From: Antennarius striatus
Taxonomy: Eukaryota > Chordata > Actinopteri > Lophiiformes > Antennariidae
Direction: 5' to 3'
Assembly: GCF_040054535.1 (NCBI RefSeq)
Contig: NC_090796.1
Location: 9,195,001 to 9,259,000, forward strand
Length of the DNA stretch: 64,000 bases
Shown here: in pieces, positions 14,910-26,292 of the stretch
Numbering within the stretch: the stretch's first letter is position 1
Layout: every line of letters begins with the position of its first letter
Translations under genes and position numbers: made by a program
Notes under the pieces: generated by a model
The model's database searches: none
The model's input: the letters and a program-made list of their open reading frames with translations, nothing else
What the model was told of the DNA's origin: nothing

Positions 14910-15735
14910 GACTACTTTTTAAGATATAAATGATTAACTATTTACATGTTAACGCATTCCGGTAAAGCAGAAAGTAATGCGTAACAGCCAAGAACACTGT
15001 GCGTAAAAGCTATGTAGCAGTCAACTGGGACAGCAGGGACTGGCGAAGAAACAGCACCGCAGACTGAAGTGCTACCTGGGGAAAATAATGGGGAAAGACA
15101 TGCACCCGAATGCTGATGATTCGGTGGCTTTAAGCGTCCTCATTGCGGCGCTACAGTAAATAATTCGAACATGAAATACGGCGCGTTGATGTGAATCGTA
15201 AACGGACAAATGCGACTTAATGAAGGCGTTTGAATGCAGAAAGCGCAGCGGATGCTGCGTCTGAAGGCAGTCGCGTATTAAAGCTGCTCAAGAAGCAGAA
15301 TACTGCGATAGGAATTATGATCGCAATAAAACGGCATTCAGTGTGAATCCAGCTCATCTACAACATGCTATATATCAGATGCTATATATATAAGATGGAG
15401 GTGATGTGTTTGACACAGATCTTGGTAGTAATTTAAACTAGTACCCTTTTACCAATACCATATAGCTGCCATACCTTTTTCCATATCGCCTATGCTACCA
15501 GCATTAATTATTCACTATCAGCAATTCTATATCCTGGTACTTAAAATAAGATCTACACGGAACAACAGTCAGTGGTCTGCAGGTAATTATGAAGAACTTG
15601 TTTATCAGCAATGCAATGTAGACGGGACATTAAAGAAAAGTTTTTAAAACTTGTGAATAAACCAGGAATGACACCAAATAAGGAACAAAACAGAAAATCG
15701 GTCCCTCCAGACCAGAAGAGACGCGGGTAACTCAC

Positions 15736-16356
15736 CCGTGCGTATTTGGAGGAATACGGGTCTTCAAAGAGTGCCCAAATTTTGGGTTGCCAGGTTTTCC
15801 ACCAGCCAGCCTTCCTCGCGTCCTCCTGCATACATAATCGTTTCAAGTCCCCATCCGCACCGCCAAGCGCAGGGTCGTCGTCCGGTGCGTCCGGTTCTGG
15901 TGTCTCAAAGCTGTCCAGCGCCTCCTCCGCATCCCGGTGCTGCCGGTAATTCATCCAGCAACATGCCTCCACGTCCGTCTCGTCAATGCCCCAAAAGGCC
16001 AGCTCTTCTTCGAACAGGGGGCCGCACACATCGTTGGGACAGTGTAACTTCCCAGTGCGGTAATAGTTGAGGATGAAGGAAAACACTGACGGGTGGCGGT
16101 CGAAGAAGAACTCATCCAATTTGGGATCATAGTCGAAGTTACTGAACGCGTCGGGCTCGGTGAGCCACGATAAGCGGGTACCGGGCAACGTTTTCAGGGT
16201 GCTCCGGTAAGTCTCATGCCGCACCCCCCCGCAGTTTATCACGATTTTCTCGCTTTCCGACGGACAAGTCATGTCTGCGCTGTAACATGCTTTGTTGGAC
16301 GACTTGTTCCCACCCTTGCGCCCTTTGAAAGAGGATACACACACCGAACTGAGCAT
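15736..16356 (-). CDS. kcnc3: Voltage-gated potassium channel Kv3.3, exon 1 (N-terminal 207 aa)
   Basis: This exon encodes the cytoplasmic N-terminus of a Shaw-type (Kv3) delayed-rectifier channel that supports fast repolarisation in fast-spiking neurons. Residues 1-30 start MLSSVCVSS followed by Lys/Arg, the ball-type inactivation segment known from Kv3.3 and Kv3.4, with Cys6 present. Residues about 36-140 are the T1/BTB tetramerisation domain ([47 protein letters not shown]). An acidic linker and [10 protein letters not shown] lead to S1. Kv3.3 is preferred to Kv3.4 or Kv3.1 because of GGVRHETY, the TEPDA...FDYDP segment, DVEACC and DLKRLC. The start at 16356 matches the family's long isoform. 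The exon ends in phase 0 before GTGAGT, the usual KCNC exon 1 junction; the remaining channel lies outside the window. In the T1 start, INCGG replaces the usual INVGG. Confidence 0.93.
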
Positions 16357-17700
16357 AGAGGACCGAGGGGGAGGGAGAGGATGAGAGAAACCAAAGGGAG
16401 GAGGAAGGAGGAGTCTGAGGAGTCTGCGGGGAGAGAAAAAGGGGTAGAAATTTTAGTAGAGGGGAGACATACATGTGGATTATCAACATTGCAATAAAAA
16501 TGAAAAGCCTGGCACTAATGCGCGCCAAAGGCTGCTGTGTGCTGTTATTCTCTGGATAATTAGATGATAAAAGGGCACAAAATGACCTTATGCAGGTATG
16601 CAGGTGCGATGGGTGTCTGGAGTGTGTGTGTGTGTGTGGGGGGGGGGGTCTGCCATGGAATGCAAAGTTGTTTTCAACAAGCAACAGATGCATCAAACTT
16701 ATTAGTGCATCATGAGAAAACAAGCGGCTTTCAGGACATTCATGAGTCAGCATCCTCATGGGTTCATTTGTTGATAGTGATCAAACTGTTGTGATGCGAT
16801 CGGTGGGGGTGGGGGTGGGTTTGGATGCTGTTGGTATCCCTCTGTTCCCTTTCCTGCGGTATTCACTCTCCTGATGCTGATGGCATAACCGGGTTTAACT
16901 TTTCACTGCATTCAGTAGTGTCTAAGGAGGAAGGAGTGACAGAAATATGGGAGAGAAACAGGGGATTGGTCTCATTGCTTCTTTTGCCCCCTTTGCCTCT
17001 CTGACGTAAGGTGGCGCAGCCCCGTGTGCTTGTGCGTGAATGCGTGTTAATTGCCTCCCGAGAGTGCGGTGTCCGTACTAATGTTAGATCTCCTCAATCA
17101 GCCTGTGTCCGTGCTTCACACACTGCTGCAGCCCCCTCCGACCGCACTCGTACGATTCACAATTATATCAATGCACCCCCCCCCCCTCCCTTTCTTCTAC
17201 ACATGCAGCATGCGCGTGTAAAGGCATGTGGAGGGTGAAGGAGGAGGATGAGGAGGAGTTTTTTTTTATACTATGGGTAAAACAGGGGTGATTAAAAAAA
17301 AAGTGAATGCAGCATAGTGAACAGCTTTATAGTGTAATGGTGTGTCTTCCATGTTAATGGAGAAGGAGGGTCGAAGATGTAGTGTATGGGGGAGGAGGAA
17401 GAGCATTGAAAAGGAGAGTGCACTATAAAAGTGAATGAATTCTGCTGCAGTAAAAACCCAGGGTTATTTGCTCTCTCTCCTCCCAGCGAGGTCAGATGTT
17501 TCACCTGCAGCCTCCGAGGGGCTCACGGCGCGTCAACAGAGACGCACGCTCACAGCTAAAAAGATCAATTAATAAGTAAAAATAAAATACATGCATACAC
17601 ACATCGTATTTGTTAACCTTTTTTTTTCTATTCAAAGTAATGCACCACTATCCCCCACCTCCTCTCCTCTGCTGAGCGCTCACCAGCCCTCCCCCATTCC
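16357..17700 (-). promoter_or_regulatory. kcnc3: kcnc3 5' UTR and upstream flank (unresolved)
   Basis: This is the region immediately upstream of the kcnc3 ATG. On the minus strand it begins with a pyrimidine-rich leader (about 16360-16440). A short GT/poly-G tract lies at 16622-16648 and scattered CpGs around 17010-17160. The transcription start cannot be placed by eye, and I do not claim a TATA box. No coding exon was recognised. Confidence 0.4.
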
Positions 17701-17859
<159 letters not shown>

Positions 17860-19594
17860 AGCACACGCACATGCTTTCTCTCTCGTTGGCTCTCATATTC
17901 CGCATAAAGGAATCACATTTCATTGAAGGAGGAGAATATTAGGGCTTCATTTCTTCCTCCTCTTCCTCCTCACAACACGGTTTCATTCCGATCCGATGCC
18001 CCCTCCCCCCACCCCCCAGCTCCCTTCCTCTGCACCTTCCCCACTCCATACAACTCAGACACATCTTCCGCTTCTCCTCTCATCTCTTTCGCTTTTCCCC
18101 ATCTTCCTGTCCCATTCTTCCCATCCCAGAATAACGTTCCCTCTCTCTCTCTCTCCTCAGACTTTTAATTTACTTTGAAATCCACTTGTTATAAGTGTTT
18201 TAATCTGTGTGTAACAATTTAACAATTTGCCTTGCACTTAATTTGAAGAAACAACTTTTTGTTCGTGGAGCAGTTTGCACTCTCGTGTCTTTCTCCTCAC
18301 ATCTAACATTTACATTTAGATTCTTCATTTTCAGATTTCAGTTAAATTTTTTTCTTTTCTTTTTTTCTTTTGGTTTGAAATTTCATTTTTGAAGATCCTG
18401 GAAACAAGACTTAACAACACACAGGTAAGATCTATTAAGCAAGGCTTATGCATGGGAATGCAGTCAGAGATTGTAAACATTAAGTCACAAATTCCTTACA
18501 CAGTTAACAAAACTGGAATGTATGCTGCAGAGGCTTGTCTCCAAGCTTTTGCAACATTTTGCTGCAGCAGCATTAAATCTGTTTGCTTGATGTAAAAAAA
18601 AATCCTGCACTAGTTTCAGCGTTTTGATACACCAGCCTGCCAAATTACTTAATTCTGCATTCATACAATAAAAAACTCTAATTTGGTTATAACTTGCAGT
18701 AAAACTTAAAATGACAGAATTTGGAAATGAGGTCAGGAGTGTAAAAAAACATCTTTGTGTACAGTCTGCTCTGTCCTGCGGGGCTTCTCAGCGCGGACCG
18801 CTCATGTTGTGGGATGGATTATATTTCAGCACCACGGACAGTGGCATTCTCTCCCTCCCTCTGTGGGACAAACTCTCTCTACCAGGATGCTAAAACTTCC
18901 CAGAAGCAGCTCATAGGCTCACGCTAAGAAAACTTTTATCCCACAGATGACTTCTTTTTTTGGGTCTCACTTTGTAATTCTGCTTCTGACTTCTACTTCA
19001 TAGAAAAGTGTGCCTTATTGGTGAACTGCTGAATATTTTATACACAGACAGCCACAAGTCGGTAACTGTGGTTGAGTGCCTTTTTGTTCCCTCTGACCTC
19101 TGTGGTGAGTTCATTGATTTTTAAAAAAAATATTTTAATAAAGCAGTACATCGAAATTGGAGAGTGATTATCTGCTTTTCCCACCTTTCTTTGAAACTGT
19201 TATCACTATTATGCTTTTAAAGGTTGAGGGGAAAGTAGTAGATCTCTGGACTTATTGACTTCAGGGCATGTGATATTTTTGCATTTAAAAGGAGGGTGTT
19301 AAACACATTTTTTAAGATGATATTTTTTATATGGGCAGGGGGGGGGTCGAGGAGCATGAGGAAGAGAGAACTGGAGCCACAGAAGCTCCATGAAGAGATT
19401 GCAGAGGTGAGAAGGAAGGTGGGATAGTTGGATGCAGACAAAAGAAGGAAATAAGTGAGTAGAAAACTGAAGAATGGGGGGGGGGGAGTGTGGAGGAGAA
19501 ACCATCACACCACCTCCTCTCTCTCTCTCTCTGCTGCATCATTTCCTGCGTTGGCCACCATGTCCTGCGCCACCCTGCTACTACTACCTACCAT

Positions 19595-19712
19595 TACACA
19601 CACACACACACACGCACACACACAAACGCAAACTCACACAATCAAAAGGGGGAAGAAGAAAGCAAGGAGAGAGGGAGGAAACCACATACACACTACACAT
19701 GCATGCACAGAT

Positions 19713-19750
<38 letters not shown>
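19595..19750. repeat. Two (CA)n tracts
   Basis: A CA tract at about 19595-19625 with CG interruptions and a second at about 19710-19750, separated by a purine-rich linker. Confidence 0.9.
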
Positions 19751-19751
<1 letters not shown>

Positions 19752-20368
19752 TACACACTTACCTGGTTGCAACAAGAAGCTAAGAAATGAGGCTTAATCA
19801 TTATGAGTCTTTAAAGCGATATAATTTCTGCAGTGGTCTGATGGGGAGGATGGGGCTGAGAGAGAGAAAACACGTGCACACTGCTTGTGCATGAAGGCTG
19901 CACTGACGCTAATATATATTAGCAGAAACACTGCAGCAAAAGGGGGGAGGGAGCACAGGATTATGGGATGCATTGACTGTGAGGTACCAGCAGCAGTAAC
20001 CGGGGGGAGGGGAGAAGAGTGCACACTTGAGAGAGAGGGAGAGAGGGGGGGGGGGAGAAGGGAAGGGAGGAATTTGGAGTGCTGACTATGCGGAACAGAC
20101 CCAGCAGTTGGCAGAAAAAGCAAAAACCTTTACCAAACACAGAGGGGAAGAGAGAGAGATAGGGAGACAGCGCCGAGATGGAGAAGGTGAAGGAGGCGAG
20201 TGGGGTTTGGTGGAGCGAGAGGAGAAAGTGAAATGCTAGGAGAAATAAAACAGAGATGGGGGGGGGGTAAAAATGGTCTCCAATACCGATAACAGGAATG
20301 GAAATGAAGGTGATGAAGAAACGAGGAGAGGAATGTAAACAAGAAAAGGGGTAAAAATGAGCAGCGTG

Positions 20369-20370
<2 letters not shown>

Positions 20371-20421
<51 letters not shown>
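20371..20421. repeat. (GT)n microsatellite
   Basis: Uninterrupted GT dinucleotides, about 25 units, followed by a short GA run. Confidence 0.95.
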
Positions 20422-20423
<2 letters not shown>

Positions 20424-22056
20424 AGAGAGAGAGAAGGAGCACAAATTATAAATGGGTTTCTAGCGTGCAGCCATCTTTCCCCACCTGCTACCTCATCAAA
20501 AGATGTAACCAAAAGGCTTCATGCTGTTCCAACAATATCGGCTCCCTCCCTCCTAACCCCCTCATCTCTTCCTTATCCTCCTCTCCTGTCATGCACTCCC
20601 CAGTGCTGAGGAGACCTCATGAGGAGTGAGAAGGGTACTGCAGCACCGTAAAACCTCAGTGGTCACCTCCCCTTTTAGTGCGGTGTCACACCACAGTGTC
20701 CCCCCCACCCACCTCCGATTCTCACTGCACCTCATGGTGCGACTCTGCAAGGAGTGATGGACCAAGGTAAGGCACCTGCGAGTGTGAGCACAGCATAGCT
20801 CTGAGAGGCAAATGAGTAGAAACCAAATCATTAATTTTATGAATGGATGGAGAAAAAGGAGGGTGAGGCCACACAATGACCCAGTGGCTCAGAGGCAGCT
20901 AATGTACACTGAAGAGGAAAACAAAGTTTTTCTCATCATAATAAAACTCACCAGCAGCCAATTCCCAAAAGCTTGAACTAAATAGCCAATCAATTAAGCA
21001 AGCAGAGAGGATATCAACAAGCGGCAGCTCCTCTACTCATCAAAACCAGTGAGGAGACCTCCAGGGCGCGACCAATCCACACACACTGCAGCAATAACAC
21101 CACTCTGGGGGTCTCGAGGCTTGTGCTTATTGGTCAATGCCCCCGGATGATGCTGTCGTCTTACCATCTAGAATACTTTTTCATGAGAAGAAAAAACACT
21201 TGTGCACTCCCAGTTTTTAGCTGGCTAGAGATGATTAAAATATAAGGCCATGTTCAGGAATAGACCAACAGAGATGAAGTCTGTTATAGAGCTCTGAAGC
21301 AAGTGTCCATTACTACGATCCTTCCTGCCCATAGGAGAATAAATGTTGGGATTATTTTTGTATGGATATGCCCGCTGGTTGAGGCTTCATGTAGGGTGAA
21401 ACAAGTAATGGAAGAAGAGGGAGTGCAGCTTTCTTTAAGTAGCTGTGATTGGTATCGCTGAGGTCAGAAAATCCTTAAACACCACTGAGTGCCAGGGAAA
21501 AAGCTGTGGGATAGTGTATCATGTCTGGAAGGAACTCTATTTTTGGACCTGGATGAATTTGAGCTAAAATCCCTCAATATCCAGATTTAAATTCTGGCTC
21601 TTTAAAAAATACGTATTGAGAGCAAACGGCTTTGACCCTCACACTCCTGGACTCCCTCTTAAGTCATTTAAAGCTGTCTACTTCTAATTAATGACGCTTG
21701 ACTTCCTGTAAAATTAGCACCATTATGATCCGGCAGTGCAATGGGGCAGGCAGGCAAATGGGACAAGAGAAGAGGTATTACTATACCAACTCCTGACCTG
21801 TGAACTAGTCAGGGATTAGACACAGAGCAGGAGAATGGAAGTCACCAATTAGACCCTCAGCAGTCAGGAAGGAGGGAGAGAAGTTGGATTTCACTGTGAA
21901 TGATGAGAATGAAAACAGAACAGAAAAATAAAAGAGATGAGAGAGGATAAGGGTGAGGATGGGCTGAGCCTCAAGGTCAAACATAGAGAACAGAGAGGTT
22001 TTAAAGAGGCCGGGTCAGACTCAGTTGTAGGACAGAAAGTTTTCTAAAGCTGGTCA

Positions 22057-22108
22057 GACCCTTCCCTCTCTCCTCACCTCATTACGGGTGAGGAGAGAGG
22101 GAAGGGTC
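22057..22108. repeat. 22-bp perfect hairpin
   Basis: The arm at 22057-22078 is the exact reverse complement of 22087-22108, with an 8-nt loop TCATTACG. One arm is pyrimidine-rich and the other purine-rich. No terminal duplication or known element is evident. Confidence 0.85.
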
Positions 22109-22841
22109 AGAGGCAAGACAAACACACACACAAACACAGGACAAGACAGATGCGTAATTCAATCACTGCCTCAAAATAGATTTTATCCCTGGCGTTGCTT
22201 AAACAGCAGCGCCCTCTTTTTATTCGATCCCCCCATCATTGCTCTACCAATCACACCCAGTGACAGCACGCTGTTCCCTTTTGGGATAAAATCGAAGGGG
22301 TATTTTCTGGGTTACCCTCGATCTAAAAATAGCAGCAACTGTAGATTTGTAATGCAGGATTGGGGGGGGGGGGTGAGTGTGTTCTTCTCATTAGAGGAAG
22401 AGCACACTGGAGCCAGTTGGCAGGAAAAGCTAGAGAGGCACTGAAAAGTGGAGGAAGAAGAAGGCGTTACGAAACTAGAGGCTCTGTACGTGATGCAGGG
22501 GAATGCAGATGGAGCAAGTTGAGAGAGGTGATATGGAGAAGGGGGCTGTAGGGTAAGAAGACCACGTCTAGACATTTATCTGCCCCTACAGACTTCCTGG
22601 ATGAGATCTCAGTGACGCCATGTCCTTTCTGTGGTTCCGCTCCAATGCGTGTCCCCCCACCCCTTCCTCTCCCCCTCCATCTATTCCACACACCTTCCTC
22701 TTCTTTCTCTTGTTCTCTCTCTCTCTCTCTCTCGCTCACGTGTGTTTGTGTGTCAGCTCTCTCACTCTCCTCCCGTGGTTCCTTTATCAAACCTCCATTT
22801 CAGGCCTTGACACTTACCCAGTGCTGCCACACTGTCGCAGG

Positions 22842-22842
<1 letters not shown>

Positions 22843-22927
<85 letters not shown>

Positions 22928-23005
22928 CACACACAAACACATGCCAGTAAAAGAAATGCATGCAGACAGAAGCACAAACACACACATGGAAACAGTTGCT
23001 TATGC

Positions 23006-23084
<79 letters not shown>
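22843..23084. repeat. Compound (CA)n / (GACA)n / (CA)n microsatellite
   Basis: Perfect CA from 22843 to about 22920, mixed CA-rich sequence, a GACA tetranucleotide run at about 23005-23037, then CA again to 23084. This is the longest compound microsatellite in the window. Confidence 0.95.
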
Positions 23085-23086
<2 letters not shown>

Positions 23087-24521
23087 GATGCAGAGGGGGA
23101 ATGCATGCATACACATTCCCTCAGAGGCATGAAACTGCTCATGATCTAGGTGTAGATGGGGAAACACCCACCGTTTGAGCAATGAAGAATGTTAAGATTG
23201 ATAAAAAACGATTTTTTTTAAACGTCATATAAGTGGATAAATAAATTAGGCTGCGTAAAAGTACAATTCCCTTTATGTTATAGAACCTAGAAATTAGAAT
23301 CCAAATAGAGAGATGAGGTTCAGGATACAGTTAAGCAATTTCACATTCTGATTTGTCCAGATTTGTATCAAAACACCGAGCAGGAGAAAATTCGCAGTTA
23401 ATATCGTGAATAAAACGATACTTGTTGAATGTAGGTCGCCAGACGCTGCATTTTTCTTTTCTTTATTTAAATCTGGCCCAAAAATGATAATTTATTAGAC
23501 GGAAGAACGTAGAATAAAACCACCATACAGACATATACACAGACACGGTTAATACTCACTTGATTCAGGTTCGTTTCGAGTGCGTGCAGAAACACGCACA
23601 TCAAGCTTATAGATCAATCAAAATGTAGTTTTCTTTGTTAGATCGGTCTTTCTTACGATTTCAGAGAGTATCCAGTTTCTCGCAGGCATTCAGTTGATTC
23701 TCCCCCCCCCCCCCGATTATAATAAATAAAATAGGATTGTGCGCGCCAGTTGCCGAAAATCTCGTTTTGAAAGCGTTATTGCCGAATGTTACTTAAAGCT
23801 TATGGTCATGCTGATGATGGCAAGGGATGAGTCTTTCGGATGAAATGAAGCAGAAGTCCCTTTGAAAACTGGCTTCTTTTTTTTTCTTTTTTGTTGCTAT
23901 TTCCCTCGATTTCAGAGCCCCTCTCCCACCTCTTTGTTATTGCCAAAAATAATTGCCAGCCTTTGTTAAAGTGTCTCTACGCTTCCAGGATGCAGCTACC
24001 ATTCAATCTCCCCTTTCCAAGTGTTTCAGTGGAGACGCAGTCTGCAGACACCCCTATCTTTGCCTTTCCCTCTCTGAGCCTCTCTCTTGTTCCTTTGGAG
24101 GAGCGTCACCTTCTGCACTATTTTTTTCCTCAGACGATACATGTGGGCGGATTAGAGAACAAGACTGAGGGGTGGGAGGAACCCGGTGAATACAGAGGCT
24201 AATTTCTCATATGGATGCTGAACTTCAGATATTAGGCCTGCGTATACAGTAAAAAAAAAAAAAATACACACCGCAGAGCTCGAAGAGGAAAGATTGTGTT
24301 GATGTTTTGCCATCTTTTTAATGGGCTGTTATTCCTTTTTTTTTTTTTTTTTTTTTAATTTGCCTCCTCCCCACTTAGCCTACATTTGCCCACACATGCT
24401 CACTCTGCTGGACGGACGCACAAACACCATTTTGTCTACAGGTTCCCAGCCTTGACTCTGGCGTGGCTGACATCAGCAGTCATGTGGTAGCAGAGGAGCA
24501 GGTGGGTTGTATGACAGAGTA

Positions 24522-24523
<2 letters not shown>

Positions 24524-24586
<63 letters not shown>

Positions 24587-24587
24587 T
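24524..24587. repeat. (AAT)n microsatellite
   Basis: About 21 uninterrupted AAT units. Confidence 0.96.
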
Positions 24588-25317
24588 TATTAAATAAGAC
24601 AAGTACTAGAAATAAAATAATTGTATAATTTATGGGGTACAAGTGTCAAATGCTAAAACTGAATGAATGTCTTGTTATTTGAATGTTACCAGACCTCCAC
24701 AATGATCTGCAACATTGCTGATGCACTTATTGACAGGAAACTCATCGCCTCATGAAAATTACAACAGCAGTAAAAGAGCAAAAGGCTATTGCTTAGGTGA
24801 CTGCAGCATTTTCCCTTGACCACAAAATGTTCTTGTGAGAGCAAAGTGCAGACAGAAAATGGATGGGTAAAGAAGAGACAGTGAGATGTTTTCTTTTTGG
24901 TGAAGAGCATTTGGAATTAGTTCCAAGGAGACTATGTTTATGGTGAATAATTCAATAATGGGCAAAGAGATTATTATAAATAGGAAGAAATATTTTGTCA
25001 ATCTTTTTCTTTTTTAAAAAGTAGAGAGAACAATATAAGCAGAATTCTGATCTGCTGTGTCCAACCTGCGTCACCAGCAGACATTCAGACTGGAGGAACA
25101 AACTTCCAAAACAAGGCAAAAGGTCAGCTCAGCAATATTCAGCTTCCTACTGTAACTCTTAAATTGCCTAACTCAATAAATGAAATCTTATATACTAATA
25201 AAATATGTGACTGATAAGGTGGTGTTGTGATGGATTATATAAACTAAAAAAAGAGACCTTTTAAATGCACTAAAGGAATATTTAATATAACCTAAATATC
25301 AAGACCAAGCAGATGCT

Positions 25318-25660
25318 GGGCGGCACAGCGGTGCCGTGGATAGCACTGTCGCCTCACAGGTAGAAGGTAGAAGGTTCGAGTCCTTTCTGTGAAGAGTTTG
25401 TACATTCTTCCCATGTCTGTGTGGGTTTTTTCTGGGATCTCTGGCTTCCTCCCGCCTCCAAAAACTTGCACTTCAGGTGAATTGATCGTTCCAAATTGTC
25501 TGTAGGTGCGAGTGTGTGCGTGACTTGTTGTTTGTCTTTCATGTGGCTCAGCGGTGCACCGGCATCTTCGTGCATGGAGTCTCCCATGCCTCTCTCCCCT
25601 AATTCTGGTAGGATAGGTTTGAGCGACCCCCGTAACCTGCGAAAGTGGAAGTGTTCTTGA
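25318..25660 (+). mobile_element. tRNA-headed SINE of the common teleost type
   Basis: Starts GGGCGGCAC, has an A-box-like GTGGATAGCACT at about 25336-25347 and a B-box-like GGTTCGAGTCC at 25373-25383. The conserved fish core follows (TGTGTGGGTTTTTTCTGG, GGCTTCCTCCCGCC). A tail resembling the usual GGATAGG...GCGACCCC end reaches about 25650. The family is recalled as the V-SINE/AFC-like type; the exact subfamily name was not checked. The copy is diverged. Confidence 0.75.
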
Positions 25661-26184
25661 CTGCAGATACAGACATCCATGAGCCAATTAATACCAGCTA
25701 CCATCACATGTAAATATGGGCTTGATAATAACACAAAAGTTGATGCAATTCACTCAATATTGAGTATTGATAGGCACTATCTAGCAGATTCCACAGCAAT
25801 GAGTGGAAAAGTCATTGAATCAAGTAAGACAGTCTTGTTGAAATATTTCAAAAACTCCATGTCATATTTCACTTCACTCAGTCATTTAATGGTTTATTAG
25901 TGTCGTCTAAGAGATCATTGCAAATAAATTTATTCTTCAGTTAAATGCACAGCATCTATTTTCTGCCTTTAGTGAAGTTTAGTGGCCCAAAGAAATCATG
26001 TAGTTTGATGAAGTGGTGATGTAAGTTTTGATGATGCGAATTGTTGTCTTGATTGGCAAAGAAAACCTCATTTGACTCAGAAATGCTCCTGTTACAGACT
26101 TTAAGGTTTTTTCCATGAAAGATAAGCAACCATTGGCGCTCAGATTCACATCTATGGACAATTTTGTGTGACAATTCACCTAAG

Positions 26185-26292
26185 CTACATGTTTTTGAAG
26201 GTAGGAGGAAACTGGAGAGAATCCACACAGACATGCTTGCAAACTGCACAGAAAGGTATTGAACCCGTAACTTTCCTGATGTGAGGCAACAG
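26185..26292 (-). mobile_element. Partial copy of the same SINE family, inverted
   Basis: Reverse-complement matches to the SINE core (GGAGGAAACTGGAG, ATCCACACAGACATG) and to the B-box/A-box region (GGTATTGAACCC, TGATGTGAGGCAAC). Only about 110 bp are recognisable. It lies about 0.5-0.9 kb from the plus-strand copy and in opposite orientation. Confidence 0.65.

Larger units (their letters stand above)
17860..22056. other. Gene-poor intergenic interval upstream of kcnc3
   Basis: Pyrimidine-rich tracts at about 17940-18160, purine-rich tracts around 20010-20240 and microsatellites listed separately. Apparent reading frames here are low complexity (Ser/Leu/Pro or Arg/Glu/Gly) and have no recognisable domain. 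Non-coding 5' exons of kcnc3 could hide here, but I see no compelling splice structure. Confidence 0.5.
22109..25317. other. Intergenic interval with microsatellites
   Basis: Apart from the repeats listed, this holds a homopolymer T tract near 24338-24357, a C tract near 23702-23714, and mixed-complexity sequence. No exon with a recognisable domain was found on either strand. Confidence 0.5.

Noticed and set aside
15738-16070. 110-codon plus-strand frame opposite kcnc3 exon 1
   Set aside because: It is the antisense shadow of a strongly conserved channel exon.
15736-16356. Assignment of the channel exon to kcnc4 because of its N-terminus
   Set aside because: The T1 domain, the acidic linker and the DLKRLC motif fit KCNC3; only the inactivation segment resembles KCNC4.
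23005-23037. Direct-repeat array that could be mistaken for CRISPR
   Set aside because: It is a simple GACA tetranucleotide run without spacers, in a vertebrate genome.
25336-25383. A tRNA gene, because of A-box and B-box sequences
   Set aside because: The rest is a SINE body with no cloverleaf acceptor stem or anticodon arm.
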